Position numbers and translations under genes: made by a program. The notes under the pieces were generated by a model, which was given only the letters and a program-made list of their open reading frames with translations, searched no databases and was not told the origin of the DNA. Below are positions 54,085 through 64,000 of a stretch of 64,000 nt of DNA, piece after piece; the stretch's first letter is position 1; each line of letters starts with the position of its first letter. This DNA comes from Spongospora subterranea f. sp. subterranea (lineage: Eukaryota; Endomyxa: Phytomyxea; Phytomyxea; Plasmodiophorida): assembly GCA_049724395.1 (NCBI GenBank), contig JAUGWO010000170.1, positions 110,527 to 174,526 of the forward strand, written 5' to 3'.

Positions 54085-56860
54085 TCATTTCAATGATTGA
54101 CAGATCATCCCGGCCATAGAACAGCTGATATTACCGGGTTGATACGTATCACTGAATGAAAATGTTGGACTGTTATCATTTCCGCTAAGTTCCGTTTGGC
54201 TTGCTGCAAAAAGTAAGGTTTAGGTTGAATCAGGCCGAAGCATGTTCAGTGAAAACGGAAAATGAATCACATACGAGCAATATCATGTAACTGTTGGGTG
54301 TCAATCATTGCAGCGACTTGGCCATTGCGAGATTCTGCAGCAAAGGCTGCCGTTGTCTGACTTGCTGCAAAAACAGTTAAATCATCCCGATGTACCATCA
54401 GTGAAAACCCAATGAATTACATACGATCGATTTCATCAATATGTTCCATTTCAGGGTTTTCAGCGTTTTGGCCATAAGATTGTTCATCATACGGTGCCGT
54501 TGTCTGGCTTGCTGCAAAAATAGTTGAATCATCCAGATGCACAATCAGTGGAACACCGATGAATGACATACGATTGATTGCATGTAAGATTGGCGCGTCA
54601 GCAATAACCGCTTCTTCGGTGCGATCGTAGTCTTGCTGTGGCAACCCTAAAGCTCAAGGGATTACAATGCGCAGTAGACGCTCACTTGACAGTTTTACAA
54701 TGAACGAAGTTTCTGATTTCTGTTGAGAAAATCAGAGAAAAGAAAGGGTTTCAAGAATAAAAAGCTTACCTGGATATAAATTGCAGTATTCCAAAGCAAC
54801 ATCTGGACTGCCAGCGAGATTGTCACATGGCTCCCATGTCGCATCTTCGGCAGCAAGACCCACCCACTTGACAAGGAAGTCTAACCCCGCCCCAGAGAAC
54901 CGATGTCTTAGAATCGATTCAACATCCCAAACAATGTCAGAGGCTTCATATATGCAAGCGACGGGGGTTTGAGGGTAACGACGCGTTGGGAACGTGTACG
55001 GATCGCCTCCCTTGGGCCATGACAATTCAATTTGGTCATTGACACACCGTCGGACATGACGGCTGTCATACCGCTGGCATGACCGGAAACTGAAAGTGAC
55101 CATACTCTGCTGATCACTGATTGGAATCGGGACAATGAAACCCCGCAATCGCAATCGCTTGCCGGATGATTCGAACTCGTCATCGAGTTGAATTACCTAT
55201 ATGTATGATTGGAAGCAATCTGGGAGAATTGTGGAATAACCTACAGTTCCCTTGTCCAAGGGTGAAGGGATTCGGATTATTAGTAAATCCTGGACATTTT
55301 CCATTTCAAAATGATCAAGGACAATATTGCATGTCCCAGAGCATTTGAACTTGTAATTGAACGATGAGAGGTCCAAACCATCGGACGTCATGCCGATGGT
55401 GTTGTTACGACTTGAAACCCGCTGTCTTAAAACATCCCTGGGGATGCGGAAATGTTGACGCTTCCTGGAACCCTGGGGGGGGCGACTATTCAAGAGAAAG
55501 TCCACATATAACCCGCTGGATCGAGTGACAACACTGGATTCCTGGCAGGCAGTGCAGCGGATGCCAAATCGTTCGCTGAATCCAAAAACAGGCCAGGTCC
55601 TGGCTGGACTGACCGGGCGGTCTCCTGCCAACAGCATTTTGAATCCATCTACCGCAGAGTCGAGCTGGATGGACAACATCGTTGATGTTCTGACTGGGGA
55701 CGCTGTCAAACAGCAATTGGACCAGCTCGGAACACAGGGCCGATCCAGTGTCTTGATCTAAGGCAGGGTCCAGCAAGTCGGCAGTTAACCGGTGCAAAGG
55801 CGTATGGGAACCACCAATGACCTTGTTCCTTAGAACGTCGCCTACCCCCCTAAACAATTGCACCACTGACGATATGTAATTGAGTTCGGGATCAGAAAAC
55901 CCATTTGCTGTCATATGGGCGCTCTTCAGCCCATCCAACAGCAATAACTGTTGGTCCACCATCCTAAGGCGGACGTCAATAGTGGCTTTCTCGGCCAACA
56001 GATGGTCTCGTTCAGCAAGAAGCGGTTGCTTCTTGGTCTCGATAGATTCATCCACAACCTGGATTCGTCTGCCCGTTGGCCGCGACGCCCGTATATCCTA
56101 ACATCGGGTGTTACTGGAATGATTCACCTAATTAGTGAGATACCGACCTTCTGCAAAAGATGGATTTTTTTGGCCTGATGGTGCATAATGCGATTGGCCT
56201 GGCACAACTGTCGCTTGCCCAAACCAATTTGAGTGGTTAACCTGCGTATCTTGGGATACGCTGGGTCATGGCGCAGGGCTTCTGCCCGATCAACTGTGCT
56301 AAGATGATAGAAGGATTCCCGGCGAAGTTGTGAGCTACGTCTAAAGCAAAACAGGAATTGAATAAACTTGTGCCATGTTTTTTAAATCTACTGACTGAGG
56401 TGAGGGAGGGATGACAGCATCGTGCTCATTGTCATTGCATATCGCTTGATTTTGCGATGAAGGAAGCCTAATGCACAAAGAAGAAGGTCTGTGACTTCAT
56501 TCAAATCATAGACATCAAGCTGATTACAATCGTGAGTCAGCTGCTGGAAAGATACGGTAAATAAAACCGTCACTATCTTGGCGATTTTGTGATGTCGCGC
56601 TTCGTCTAAAAGAAACGGGGATTGACAAAAGCTTGTGCCAAGCCTTTCAAAACTACTGACCGAGGTGAGGAATGATGCGGAATGACCTCGTTCTCAGATT
56701 CATTGCTATTGTCAATATCTGGCGATAAAGGAATCCTGTACAAAGAAGAAGGTAAGAAGTAGGTCTACGAATTAACTCAACTCATCGTCGTCATGCTGAT
56801 TACACTGTTGAATCAGCTGCTGGTACAATACGGTTAGCATAATTTGACGAGCTGCTTGCC
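54085..56860 (-). CDS. USP-like plus chromodomain protein with tandemly duplicated exons
   Basis: At least nine exons on minus. From the 5' side: two homologous exons at about 56.75-56.66 and 56.47-56.36 kb (IPLSPDIDNSNESENEVIPH and LPSSQNQAICNDNEHDAVIP); a helical exon (YPKIRRLTTQIGLGKRQLCQ); an in-phase join to IETKKQPLLAERDHLLAEKA, a coiled coil; then a region that resembles ubiquitin-specific proteases in layout (LDQDTGSALCSELVQLLFD; PVFGFSERFGIRCTACQES; QDLLIIRIP; LRGFIVPIPISD; YPQTPVACIYEAS). A chromodomain follows: VWDVESILRHRFSGAGLDFL with VKWVGLAAEDATWEP. Last come exons of about 90 nt each starting PSQT, with GTATGT donors and TTTTTGCAG acceptors, ending at the stop at 54085. The catalytic Cys box and GHY box of active USPs are not evident, so it may be an inactive binder. 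Phases match at the joins I tested. The start codon is not fixed. Confidence 0.6.
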
Positions 56861-57071
56861 CCGGCTGGCAGACTCGTCCTAGGATGCGTCAATGAAATTG
56901 TCAGTGATTTTGGAGCCTGCCGACCTCGAACGTCGAAACACTAGCCGGTCACGACTGAAGTCAACGCCCTGCGAAGGCGTTGAAGGACCAGAAGAGGTTT
57001 TAGGACGCGGCATGTAGTTACGTTGGTGTGCGAATGGATGGAATATAGGAGTTGTGTAGTATTGTGTTAGC

Positions 57072-57177
57072 GCAGGCAGAGTGACGCAGGCAGAGTGGCA
57101 CAGGCGGAGTGACGCAGGCAGAGTGGCGCAGGCGGAGTGACCCAGGCAGAGTGGCGCAGGCGGGGTGACGCAGGCGC
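57072..57177. repeat. 14-bp minisatellite, about 7-8 copies
   Basis: Unit CAGGCAGAGTGACG with variants (CAGGCGGAGTGACG, CAGGCAGAGTGGCG) in alternating order, giving a 28-bp higher-order pattern. It lies just beyond the 5' side of the USP-chromodomain gene. Confidence 0.85.
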
Positions 57178-57229
57178 GCACACGCTTGTCAAAATATCAA
57201 GGGAACCATTCATATAAGTCAAATCGTCT

Positions 57230-58640
57230 GCTTCGATTTATATCACAGAACCTGTCCCAGCATCACATCACTTGTGGGTCTCAAAAGCTACCATCCCTCG
57301 ATAGAGCTTGACGACATATCCTGATGTTGACCTTCGTGTGTCTTTACGTCCTGCCAAAGGAGAATCTCCAAACGCTATCAGTGTGTTATTGTCTGTGTTC
57401 GGTTGGTCCTTGTTGAATCTGACACCAAAATTTCCAGTGCCTTGAAGGTATCTTATAGGAGTTATCCGTTTATTTTAAGTGCTACAAACTATATGTTGTG
57501 GACCGGGGTTTTGTACAAATCTGGGTAGTTGCCCGATTGAATCGGCGGTATCATGTCGGGTATGAAGCAGGTAGAGTAAGTCCCCACCGTTGTTCTATAG
57601 CCCATGGTTGCTCTTCCTGTCTGGTATGGTATGGTATACAAAGGTTCGCGGGTTCTTATGGGTTGAGTAATCCTGTGTACTACCAGGTTTTCCCTACTTC
57701 CGCCTGGCCGCTACAAGTAGCTTGGGTTTCCACTGATTAGACCAGCCTCTGCCTGTCTGACTTGACACTGATATTGGGTTGTATTGCGCTCCATGTTTTT
57801 TCTTAATACAACTCCAGCCAGCTGGTGTGGCTTGCGGTTGGCAAGTGTTCCATATCACAAGATTTCAAAATGTGTTCAATTTACTTCTCTTGAGTCAGGA
57901 AAACTTGTTTGCGATGACCTGAATTCCTAAATATTGCTGTACAGGACCCAGAGCTTTTATTTTGAATTCCTTGCACAGCTCGGCCTTTTTCTGATCAATT
58001 ACCCTTCTGTGACCAATGAAGACCAGATCATCAAAATACAGGGGCATTATTATAACAAACTGGTCACCACTTCTCTTGACGTCAGAAAGGACGTTGACTT
58101 GACTTTGATGAACCAAAATTTGTTGCAAATAAAATTCTCTATGAGATTATGCCACACGTTCAGCGCTTGTTTCAACCCGTATAGTGACTCCAACAAATTA
58201 ACAAACCTGGAACGGGTTGCAAATCCTTTCGGAGTCTGCGTATAGCTATCTTCTGCTGTAGGTACATTCAAGAATGCGGTTACGACATCCATCTGATCAA
58301 CTTCAACGTTCTCACTAGCTGCTGATAAAGAAAGAACCAATCGTAGAATATCACCCTCGAACGACAGGGACGTATGTATTGTGATAATCTATTTTCCCTT
58401 GCGTTGACTAAATTCTTTGACCACCAATCTTGCCTTGTACCGGGTATCGATAACCATTGGCTTTAGCTCCCTTGGGTAACTCCATCTTCTCCTCCCAAGT
58501 TTTGTGATTAATTAATGCTCCCAGCCCGTGATTGATTGCCTGCAGCCAATGCGTCTTGTGCTCACCGTTGATGGCCTCATGGTAACATTGAGGTCCGTAT
58601 ATGTCCAGATTCGTTGTTCGTCGCAAGTCTTCATCAATTG
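57230..58640 (-). mobile_element. Ty1/copia element fragment
   Basis: Read on minus: a pre-RT region with EAINGEHKTHWLQAINHGLG and WEEKMELPKGAKA, reverse transcriptase with VDQMDVVTAFLNV and LLESLYGLKQALNVWHNLI, MPLYFDDLVFIGHRR, LGPVQQYLGIQV, and RNase H at 57.5-57.25 kb (LQGTGNFGVRFNKDQ; DTRRSTSGYVVKLYRGMVAF). Gag, integrase and LTRs are missing. A broken fossil with several breaks. Confidence 0.85.
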
Positions 58641-58796
58641 TGGTGAATCAGATCTCCATATCTTTCAGGTTGATTGCGAGTCCTCCTCTCATTGATGACA
58701 TTCCAACCTACATTCTGACCGTTGAGGACATCAAAGGTTGAACCGGGAAGAGGGATGAGCGAATCCCTTGATGAGAATATTCGAGATCATCGACAG
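58641..58796. other. Spacer between copia fragment and satellite
   Basis: No gene or repeat recognised. Confidence 0.3.
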
Positions 58797-58978
58797 AGTG
58801 GTTTAGGGTGATCCACTTGATGACGATAATGGCGACAAGAATCGGGTGATCCACTTGATGATAATAATCACGACAATCGACAATCAATAGAGAAGAATCG
58901 GGTGATCCACTGGATGATGATAATGGCGACAATCGAACAATCAATAGAGAAGAATCGGGTGATCCACTTGATGATTGA
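58797..58978. repeat. 56-bp satellite, short left block (3-4 copies)
   Basis: Three to four imperfect copies of the unit that fills 61.6-64.0 kb, including GGGTGATCCACTTGATGA and GGCGACAATCGA...CAATCAATAGAGAAGAATC. Same orientation as the main array, on the other side of the orphan gene. Confidence 0.85.
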
Positions 58979-59219
58979 TATTTGAGACCATGGACTGTAG
59001 AGAATTGAGATTCATTTTGAGGAACCTCGAGATCAAGGGCATCGAAAACAATATTTCGCGATCTAAGTTTTTCCTTGATGATTCTTGCAGGGGCCGCTCA
59101 AAATGGTCGGGCTGCGTTGCGTCACCAGGCTGCTCATGCTCCAGTTGCGTCATCGGGCGTGACACAACCGCAGCCACATATCAACTTCGTTTCCTTTTTT
59201 CAACTTGTCATTCTACAGA

Positions 59220-60894
59220 ATGACGACTCTGTCAGATGGGGATGAATCGATGCATGATACTGTGTCTATCGACAGTCCAAGTCCAGTGATCGCAAGCAGT
59301 AACTGGATACCAAATGACGATGTGTTTCCTGAAGAGCTGTGTCCAATGTCTGGTAAGTTTGGCCGTAATTCTAGTTCTCTCATTGATGATATGACATGTA
59401 ACCAATGTTTGAAAAAATTTAGAAGTCGAATTAAATATCGACCAGGATTTTACTGCACTCACGGTTCATTGCCGGGATCTGGACAAAGTTTTTCATTCCA
59501 ACGATTTTGACCTGTGTCCAAGCAACATGCCGTGCAAGGTCAAGGACCTGAGGGCTTACAGAAACAGGCGCATGGCCCTTTTCACCGGCCGAATGCATTT
59601 AGTATGCATGGGACCCAGTGAACGCAAGCTGAAATCGCTGATTGAGAACTTGCGGGATCTGGGGCACGCTGTCACTCGAGCACATTTGTTGCAGAAGCAC
59701 TCTCGTGTTATGCCAAATGGTCAGGTTCGGAAAGAAAGCTCCGCTAAGCCTTGTATGGACTATCTTTCCATGGGTTCCAAGCCCATTCCATTTGTGACCG
59801 TTTTTCGGGCAATGTGTGAGTCCGGATTTGCCAAGATTCGGGTTTATATACCATTCAACCGAAAGCAGCCTTTGGTTGCATTTTTCGAGGAGATCGGGCA
59901 GGTCTTCGATGAAGACTTGCCGTTGTATGATCAGGATACCATTACTGATGTTGGCGTCACTTGCCCAATAAAAGAAATGGTGGTCTTCGGTCTTCTGAAA
60001 AATGCCAAAGTTAAAAACTGCAAGGTGCATTTTATGCACCTCAACGCGGGCAATGGAGGCGGATCCCTGGAATTCAATTTCACGGATCCGTTGTTAAAGG
60101 GCATTAAAGCCTGTATATATCCTGAGGCTGCACGATGGGTCAAGTCATCGAAGCGGTGCAGCCATAAGCCGGTTACGAATCGGAGCAGCTTCCGATGTCA
60201 AAGCAATGGCCAAGAGCTGTTGGCGTTGTTTTTGGCTGAGATGGTGGGCAACGACGCCTTGACTCCTCTGATGGGTTATCGAGTCGAGTACCGCATCGAA
60301 CGATCGCCCAATATTTTCCAGTCCGTCCGCAACCTTCGCGACAATGACCTGTTCCGATGGGCAGGGTTGCAGGCGTATCTGGGAGATGCCATTCAGCGAA
60401 TGGTCATAACTGACCAGTTCTTGACGCTTGCTGAATGGCTGATTCCATTGGCCAAATCTCTGCTATGGGATAAGGGAGGTGTTCCAAGCGAGATGGACAC
60501 GTTGCGTGTAATCGAGATGTGGAACTTCTTCGGCATCAACAGCTGGTGGCGGCAAAGGGCGGATCATATCCGTTTGGATATGATGAGGTGGGATCGCCAA
60601 CCCAGAAGCCGGCCAAGTGATGCTGCGGGGGACGATGAGGATGTGGCGTCAGCAGATGTGGCTCAGCTATTGGAACTCTCACGAGTTCCTGAAGGTGTCA
60701 TGTCCGAGATGGCCCGACGTGTCAAGTTGAGGAAGACACCTAGGGGGGACCGGTGGACAGCGACGTTGCTGGCCCCGAAAGGACGTGCTCGCAAAGGGGC
60801 GTTTGGCACGCCAGAAGAGCTGTACCTAAACCTGTATATGCAGTATGGGGCAGTTTGGGATGTCCATGTCGTCACATTGTCACCACCCATCTAG
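59220..60894 (+). CDS. Intact two-exon orphan gene flanked by satellite
   Basis: Exon 1 (59220-59352) starts MTTLSDGDESMHDTVSIDSP and ends at GTAAGT; exon 2 (59423-60894) joins in phase (CPMS-E-VELNIDQDFTALTV) and is open for 490 codons. Total about 534 residues. Features: acidic Ser-rich N-terminus; a basic region with YRNRRMALF; VYIPFNRKQPLVAFFEEIGQ and DEDLPLYDQDTITDVGVTCP; HLNAGNGGGSLEFNF, a Gly-rich loop; a Cys-containing stretch SSKRCSHKPVTNRSSFRC; RDNDLFRWAGLQAYLGDAIQ; LIPLAKSLLWDKG; a Trp-rich block WNFFGINSWWRQRADH; an acidic linker DAAGDDEDVASADV; and a basic C-terminal domain ending DVHVVTLSPPI. GC content is higher than the flanks. No membrane helix or signal peptide. I recognise no family. 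The long open frame amid decayed elements points to recent selection. Confidence 0.75.
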
Positions 60895-61359
60895 ATAAAA
60901 GGATAGCAGAGTCTTCACATGGATTGTAAATATACTGAGATTGCTCACCTTGGAAGTTTATTCTACTACTGAATGCAATGGACTTGATGAGAATGTGACA
61001 TAACGCATTGGAATTTGATGGAGATTATTTGAAAGGCCATGGCCAGCGAGTTTCGCCTCAATGGTTTTGATAAAATAATTTGAAAAATCGACTTTGTAAT
61101 GAACCAAATGTGCTCACAGTGCTGTGATATTGACTAGTCGGCGGCCCGCTGTTGGAATTGGTGGCATTCAGCACAATAAATTCATCGATTTACATTTTTG
61201 TAAATTTGAGACCTTCAACAACGAGAAAAACAGAGCGATTTATTTGATGGCAGAGCAAGATTTGAATTGTTGGGAAAGGAAAGGTCGAAATTTGTATTAT
61301 TTCAAATTTGAACGTTTTGTATCATTGTGAGCAATTGCGATGGTTGGCCGAGTGATGCT
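60895..61359. other. 3' flank of the orphan gene
   Basis: AT-rich; no gene seen. A stretch near 61240 (AACAGAGCGATTTATTTGATG) already resembles the satellite unit loosely. Confidence 0.3.
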
Positions 61360-61592
61360 GTCAATGACGATTCCGACCATATTTCTGCGAATTGGCGAAA
61401 TATTTTGGGGACTTCATCGGAATCCGATTTTGAAGTGACAAATGCCTCTCAAATGGAACCAACCTTTGGTCGAAAAGGGTAAAGAAATCAGCCAAGTCTT
61501 CGACGAAGAAAAACCGCTGTATGACCATGATAACGTTGCTGATGTTGGCGTCACTTACCCGACATGTTCGAGAAGGCACAACCGGATAATAT
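61360..61592 (+). pseudogene. Diverged fragment of the orphan gene
   Basis: Contains QPLVEKGKEISQVFDEEKPL and then YDHDNVADVGVTYPT, clearly related to QPLVAFFEEIGQVFDEDLPL and YDQDTITDVGVTCPI in the gene at 59.2-60.9 kb. Upstream, SANWRNILGTSSESDFEV may continue the copy. It passes directly into the satellite array with no gap. A truncated, diverged paralogue. Confidence 0.8.
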
Positions 61593-64000
61593 CAGAGAAA
61601 CAGAAGAATCGGGCGATCCACTTGATGATGATAATGGCGACAATCGACAGTCAATAGAGAAGAATCGAGTGATCCGCTTGATGATGATAACGTCGACAAT
61701 CGACAGAGAAAAATCAGGTGATCCACTTGATGATACTGATGGCGACAATCGGCAACCAATAGAGAAGAATCGGGTGATCGACTTGATGATACTGATGGCG
61801 ACAATCGTGATCCACAACAATCGACAATCAATAGAGAAGAATCGGGCCATCCACTTGATGTGATAATGGCGACAATCGTCAATCTATAGAGAAGAATCGG
61901 GTGATCCACTTGATGTGATAATGGCGACAATCGTCAATCTATAGAGAAGAATCGGGTGATCCACTTGATGATATTGGCGACACTCGGCATTCAATCGGGT
62001 GATATGAGAGAAGACAATCGGGTGATCCACTTGATGGCAAAAATAAGGGCGACAATCGACAATCAATACAGAAGGATCGGGTGATCAAATGGATGATGAT
62101 ATTGGCGGGAATCGGCATTCAATAGAGAAGAATCGGGTGATCCACTTGATGATAATAATGGCGACCATCGACAATCAATAGAGAAGAAGCGGGCGATCCA
62201 TTTGATGTGATAATGGCGACAATCGACAATTAATAAAGAAGAACCGGGGGATCCACTTGATGATGATATTGGCGATACTCGACCTTCAATAGAGAAGAAT
62301 TGGGTGATACAGTTGATGATTATAATGGCGACAATCGACAATCAATAGAGAAGAATTGCGCGATCCACTTGATGATGATAATGGCGACAATCGACAATAA
62401 AGAAGAATAGGGTTGTATAAAGAGAAGAATAGAGAAGAATCGGGTGATCCACTTGATGATGATAATGGCGACAATCGACAATCAATAGAGAAGAATCGGC
62501 GCGATCCACTTGATGATGATAATGGCGACAATCGACAATCAATAGAGAAGAATCGGGTGATCAACTTGATGATGATAATGGCGACAATCGACAATCAATA
62601 GAGAAGAATCGGGTCATCCGCTTGATGATTAAAATGTCGACAATCAATAATCAATAAAGAAGAATCGGCGATCCAAATTGATGATGATATTGGCGAGAAT
62701 CGACAATCAATAGAGAAGAATCGGGTGATCCACTTGATGATGATAATGGCGACAATCGACAAGCAATAGAGAAGAATCGGGTGATCCACTTGATGATGAT
62801 AATGGCGACAATCGACAATCTATAGAGAAGAATCGGGTGATCCACTTGATGATGATAATGGCGAAAATCGACAATCAATAAAGAAGAATCGGGTGATCCA
62901 CTTGATGATGATAATGGCGACAATCGACAATCAATAGAGAAGAATAGGGTGATCCACTTGATGATGATAATGGCGACAATCGACAGTTAATAGAGAAGAA
63001 TCGGGTGATCCACTTGATGATGATAATGGCGACAATCGACAGTTTATAGAGAAGAATAGGGTGATCCACTTGATGATGATAATGGCGATAATCGACAATT
63101 AATAGAGAAGAATCGGGTGATCCACTTGATGATGATAATGGCGACAATCGACAGTTTATCAGGTGATCCACTTGATGATGATAATGGCGACAATCGACAG
63201 ATCCACTTGATGATGATAATGGCGAAGAATCGAGGTGATCCACTTGATGATGATAATGGCGACAATCGACAATTAATAGAGAAGAATCGGGTGATCCACT
63301 TGATGATGATAATGGCGACAATCGACAATTAATAGAAGAATCGGGCGATCCACTTGATGATGATAATGGCGACAATCGACAATAATAGAGAAGAATCGGG
63401 TGATCCACTTGATGATGATAATGGCGACAATCGACGACAATTAATAGAGAAGAATCGGGCAATCCACTTGATGATGATAATGGCGACAATCGACGATCCA
63501 CTTGATGATGATAATGGCGACAAGACAATTACAATAGAGAAGAATTGGGCAATCCACTTGATGATGATAATGGCGATAATCGACAATTAATAGAGAAGAA
63601 TTGGGCAATCCACTTGATGATGATGGCAACAATCGACAATTGATAGAAAGGAATCGGGCAATCCACTTGATGATGATAATGGCGACAATCGACAATTACA
63701 ATTAATAGAGAAAGATCGGGCAATCCACTTGATGATGATAATGGCGACAATCGACAATTAATAGAGACAGATCGGGCGATCCACTTGATGATGATAATGG
63801 CGACAATCGACAATTAATAGAGAAGAATTGGGCAATCCACTTGATGATGATAATGGCGATAATCGACAATTAATAGAGAAGAATTGGGCAATCCACTTGA
63901 TGATGATGATGGCAACAATCGACAATTGATAGAAAGGAATCGGGCCATCCACTTGATGATGATAATGGCGACAATCGACAGTTAATAGAGAAAAGATCGG
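61593..64000. repeat. 56-bp satellite array, over 40 copies, continues past the window
   Basis: Unit about 56 bp: AATAGAGAAGAATCGGGTGA, TCCACTTGATGATGATAATG, GCGACAATCGACAATC. Left copies (61.6-62.3 kb) are diverged; copies from about 62.7 kb are nearly identical, with occasional units shortened to about 30-40 bp or with ATTAAT in place of ATCAAT. 56 is not a multiple of 3, so open minus-strand frames cycle through three peptide readings; they are a by-product of the repeat, not genes. No telomere repeat is visible at the end. Confidence 0.95.

Noticed and set aside
62875-63528. A 217-codon minus-strand open frame with repeated SPLSSSSGSPDSSLL peptides
   Set aside because: It is produced by the 56-bp satellite, whose length is not a multiple of 3; all three readings cycle and no start, splice site or domain supports a gene.
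61593-64000. Regular repeats resembling a CRISPR array
   Set aside because: Units are head-to-tail with no unique spacers, and the genome is eukaryotic; this is a satellite.
63900-64000. A telomere at the window end
   Set aside because: Only the 56-bp satellite is present; no short G-rich telomere unit is seen.

Overview
This is nuclear DNA from an intron-rich eukaryote. Coding exons are broken by short GT-AG introns of about 40-100 nt, and the proteins are typically eukaryotic: a BRWD/PHIP-type WD40-bromodomain protein, an AMPK gamma subunit, splicing factor Snu23/ZMAT2, a Nab2/ZC3H14-type CCCH protein and a probable Pol III subunit RPC7. The repeats are Ty3/gypsy chromoviruses, Ty1/copia, a Penelope-like element and a hAT relic. 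The lineage cannot be fixed from the window; an early-branching opisthokont, a small animal or another protist all remain possible. Gene models were spliced by eye from reading phase and family similarity, so exon edges are good to a few bases only where a phase check is mentioned.

The left half (about 0-41 kb) is gene-dense housekeeping DNA. In order it holds: the 5' end of a COA5/PET191 homologue (-); a 600-bp-scale inverted repeat; a small secreted protein (+); a two-exon unknown gene (+) with an upstream ORF; a three-exon membrane protein (-); a six-EF-hand protein (+); an AGPAT-family acyltransferase (+); BRWD/PHIP (+); a CCCH zinc-finger protein (+); AMPK gamma (-); glycine cleavage H protein (-); a secreted jelly-roll protein of a family I associate with prokaryotes (-); Snu23 (-); two small unknown genes; a repeat-rich island at 26.2-29.3 kb (hAT relic, MITE-like element, stray copy of BRWD coding sequence); a glutaredoxin (+); a broken gypsy element; a mitochondrial EF-G2-like GTPase (-); an RPC7-like Pol III subunit (+); a CW plus ARID chromatin protein (+); and a multipass membrane protein (-).

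The right half (about 41-64 kb) is accessory and repeat-rich. It has a Penelope-like fragment, a chromodomain gypsy element split by a second gypsy element in the opposite orientation, another gypsy 3' fragment, a copia fragment, fold-backs and minisatellites. Among these sit genes I could not place in a known family combination: a gene with a triplicated cysteine-rich exon (47 kb); a gene combining a ubiquitin-protease-like region, a chromodomain and tandemly duplicated exons (54-57 kb); and an intact two-exon orphan gene (59.2-60.9 kb) flanked on both sides by the same 56-bp satellite, with a diverged fragment of itself at the edge of the large array. The array runs from 61.6 kb to the end of the window. 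A 97-bp inverted duplication of coding sequence at 51.3-51.5 kb would form a long hairpin RNA.

Three things stand out: repeated tandem duplication of exon-plus-intron units in two neighbouring genes, the chromodomain/protease gene, and the satellite-bound orphan gene.
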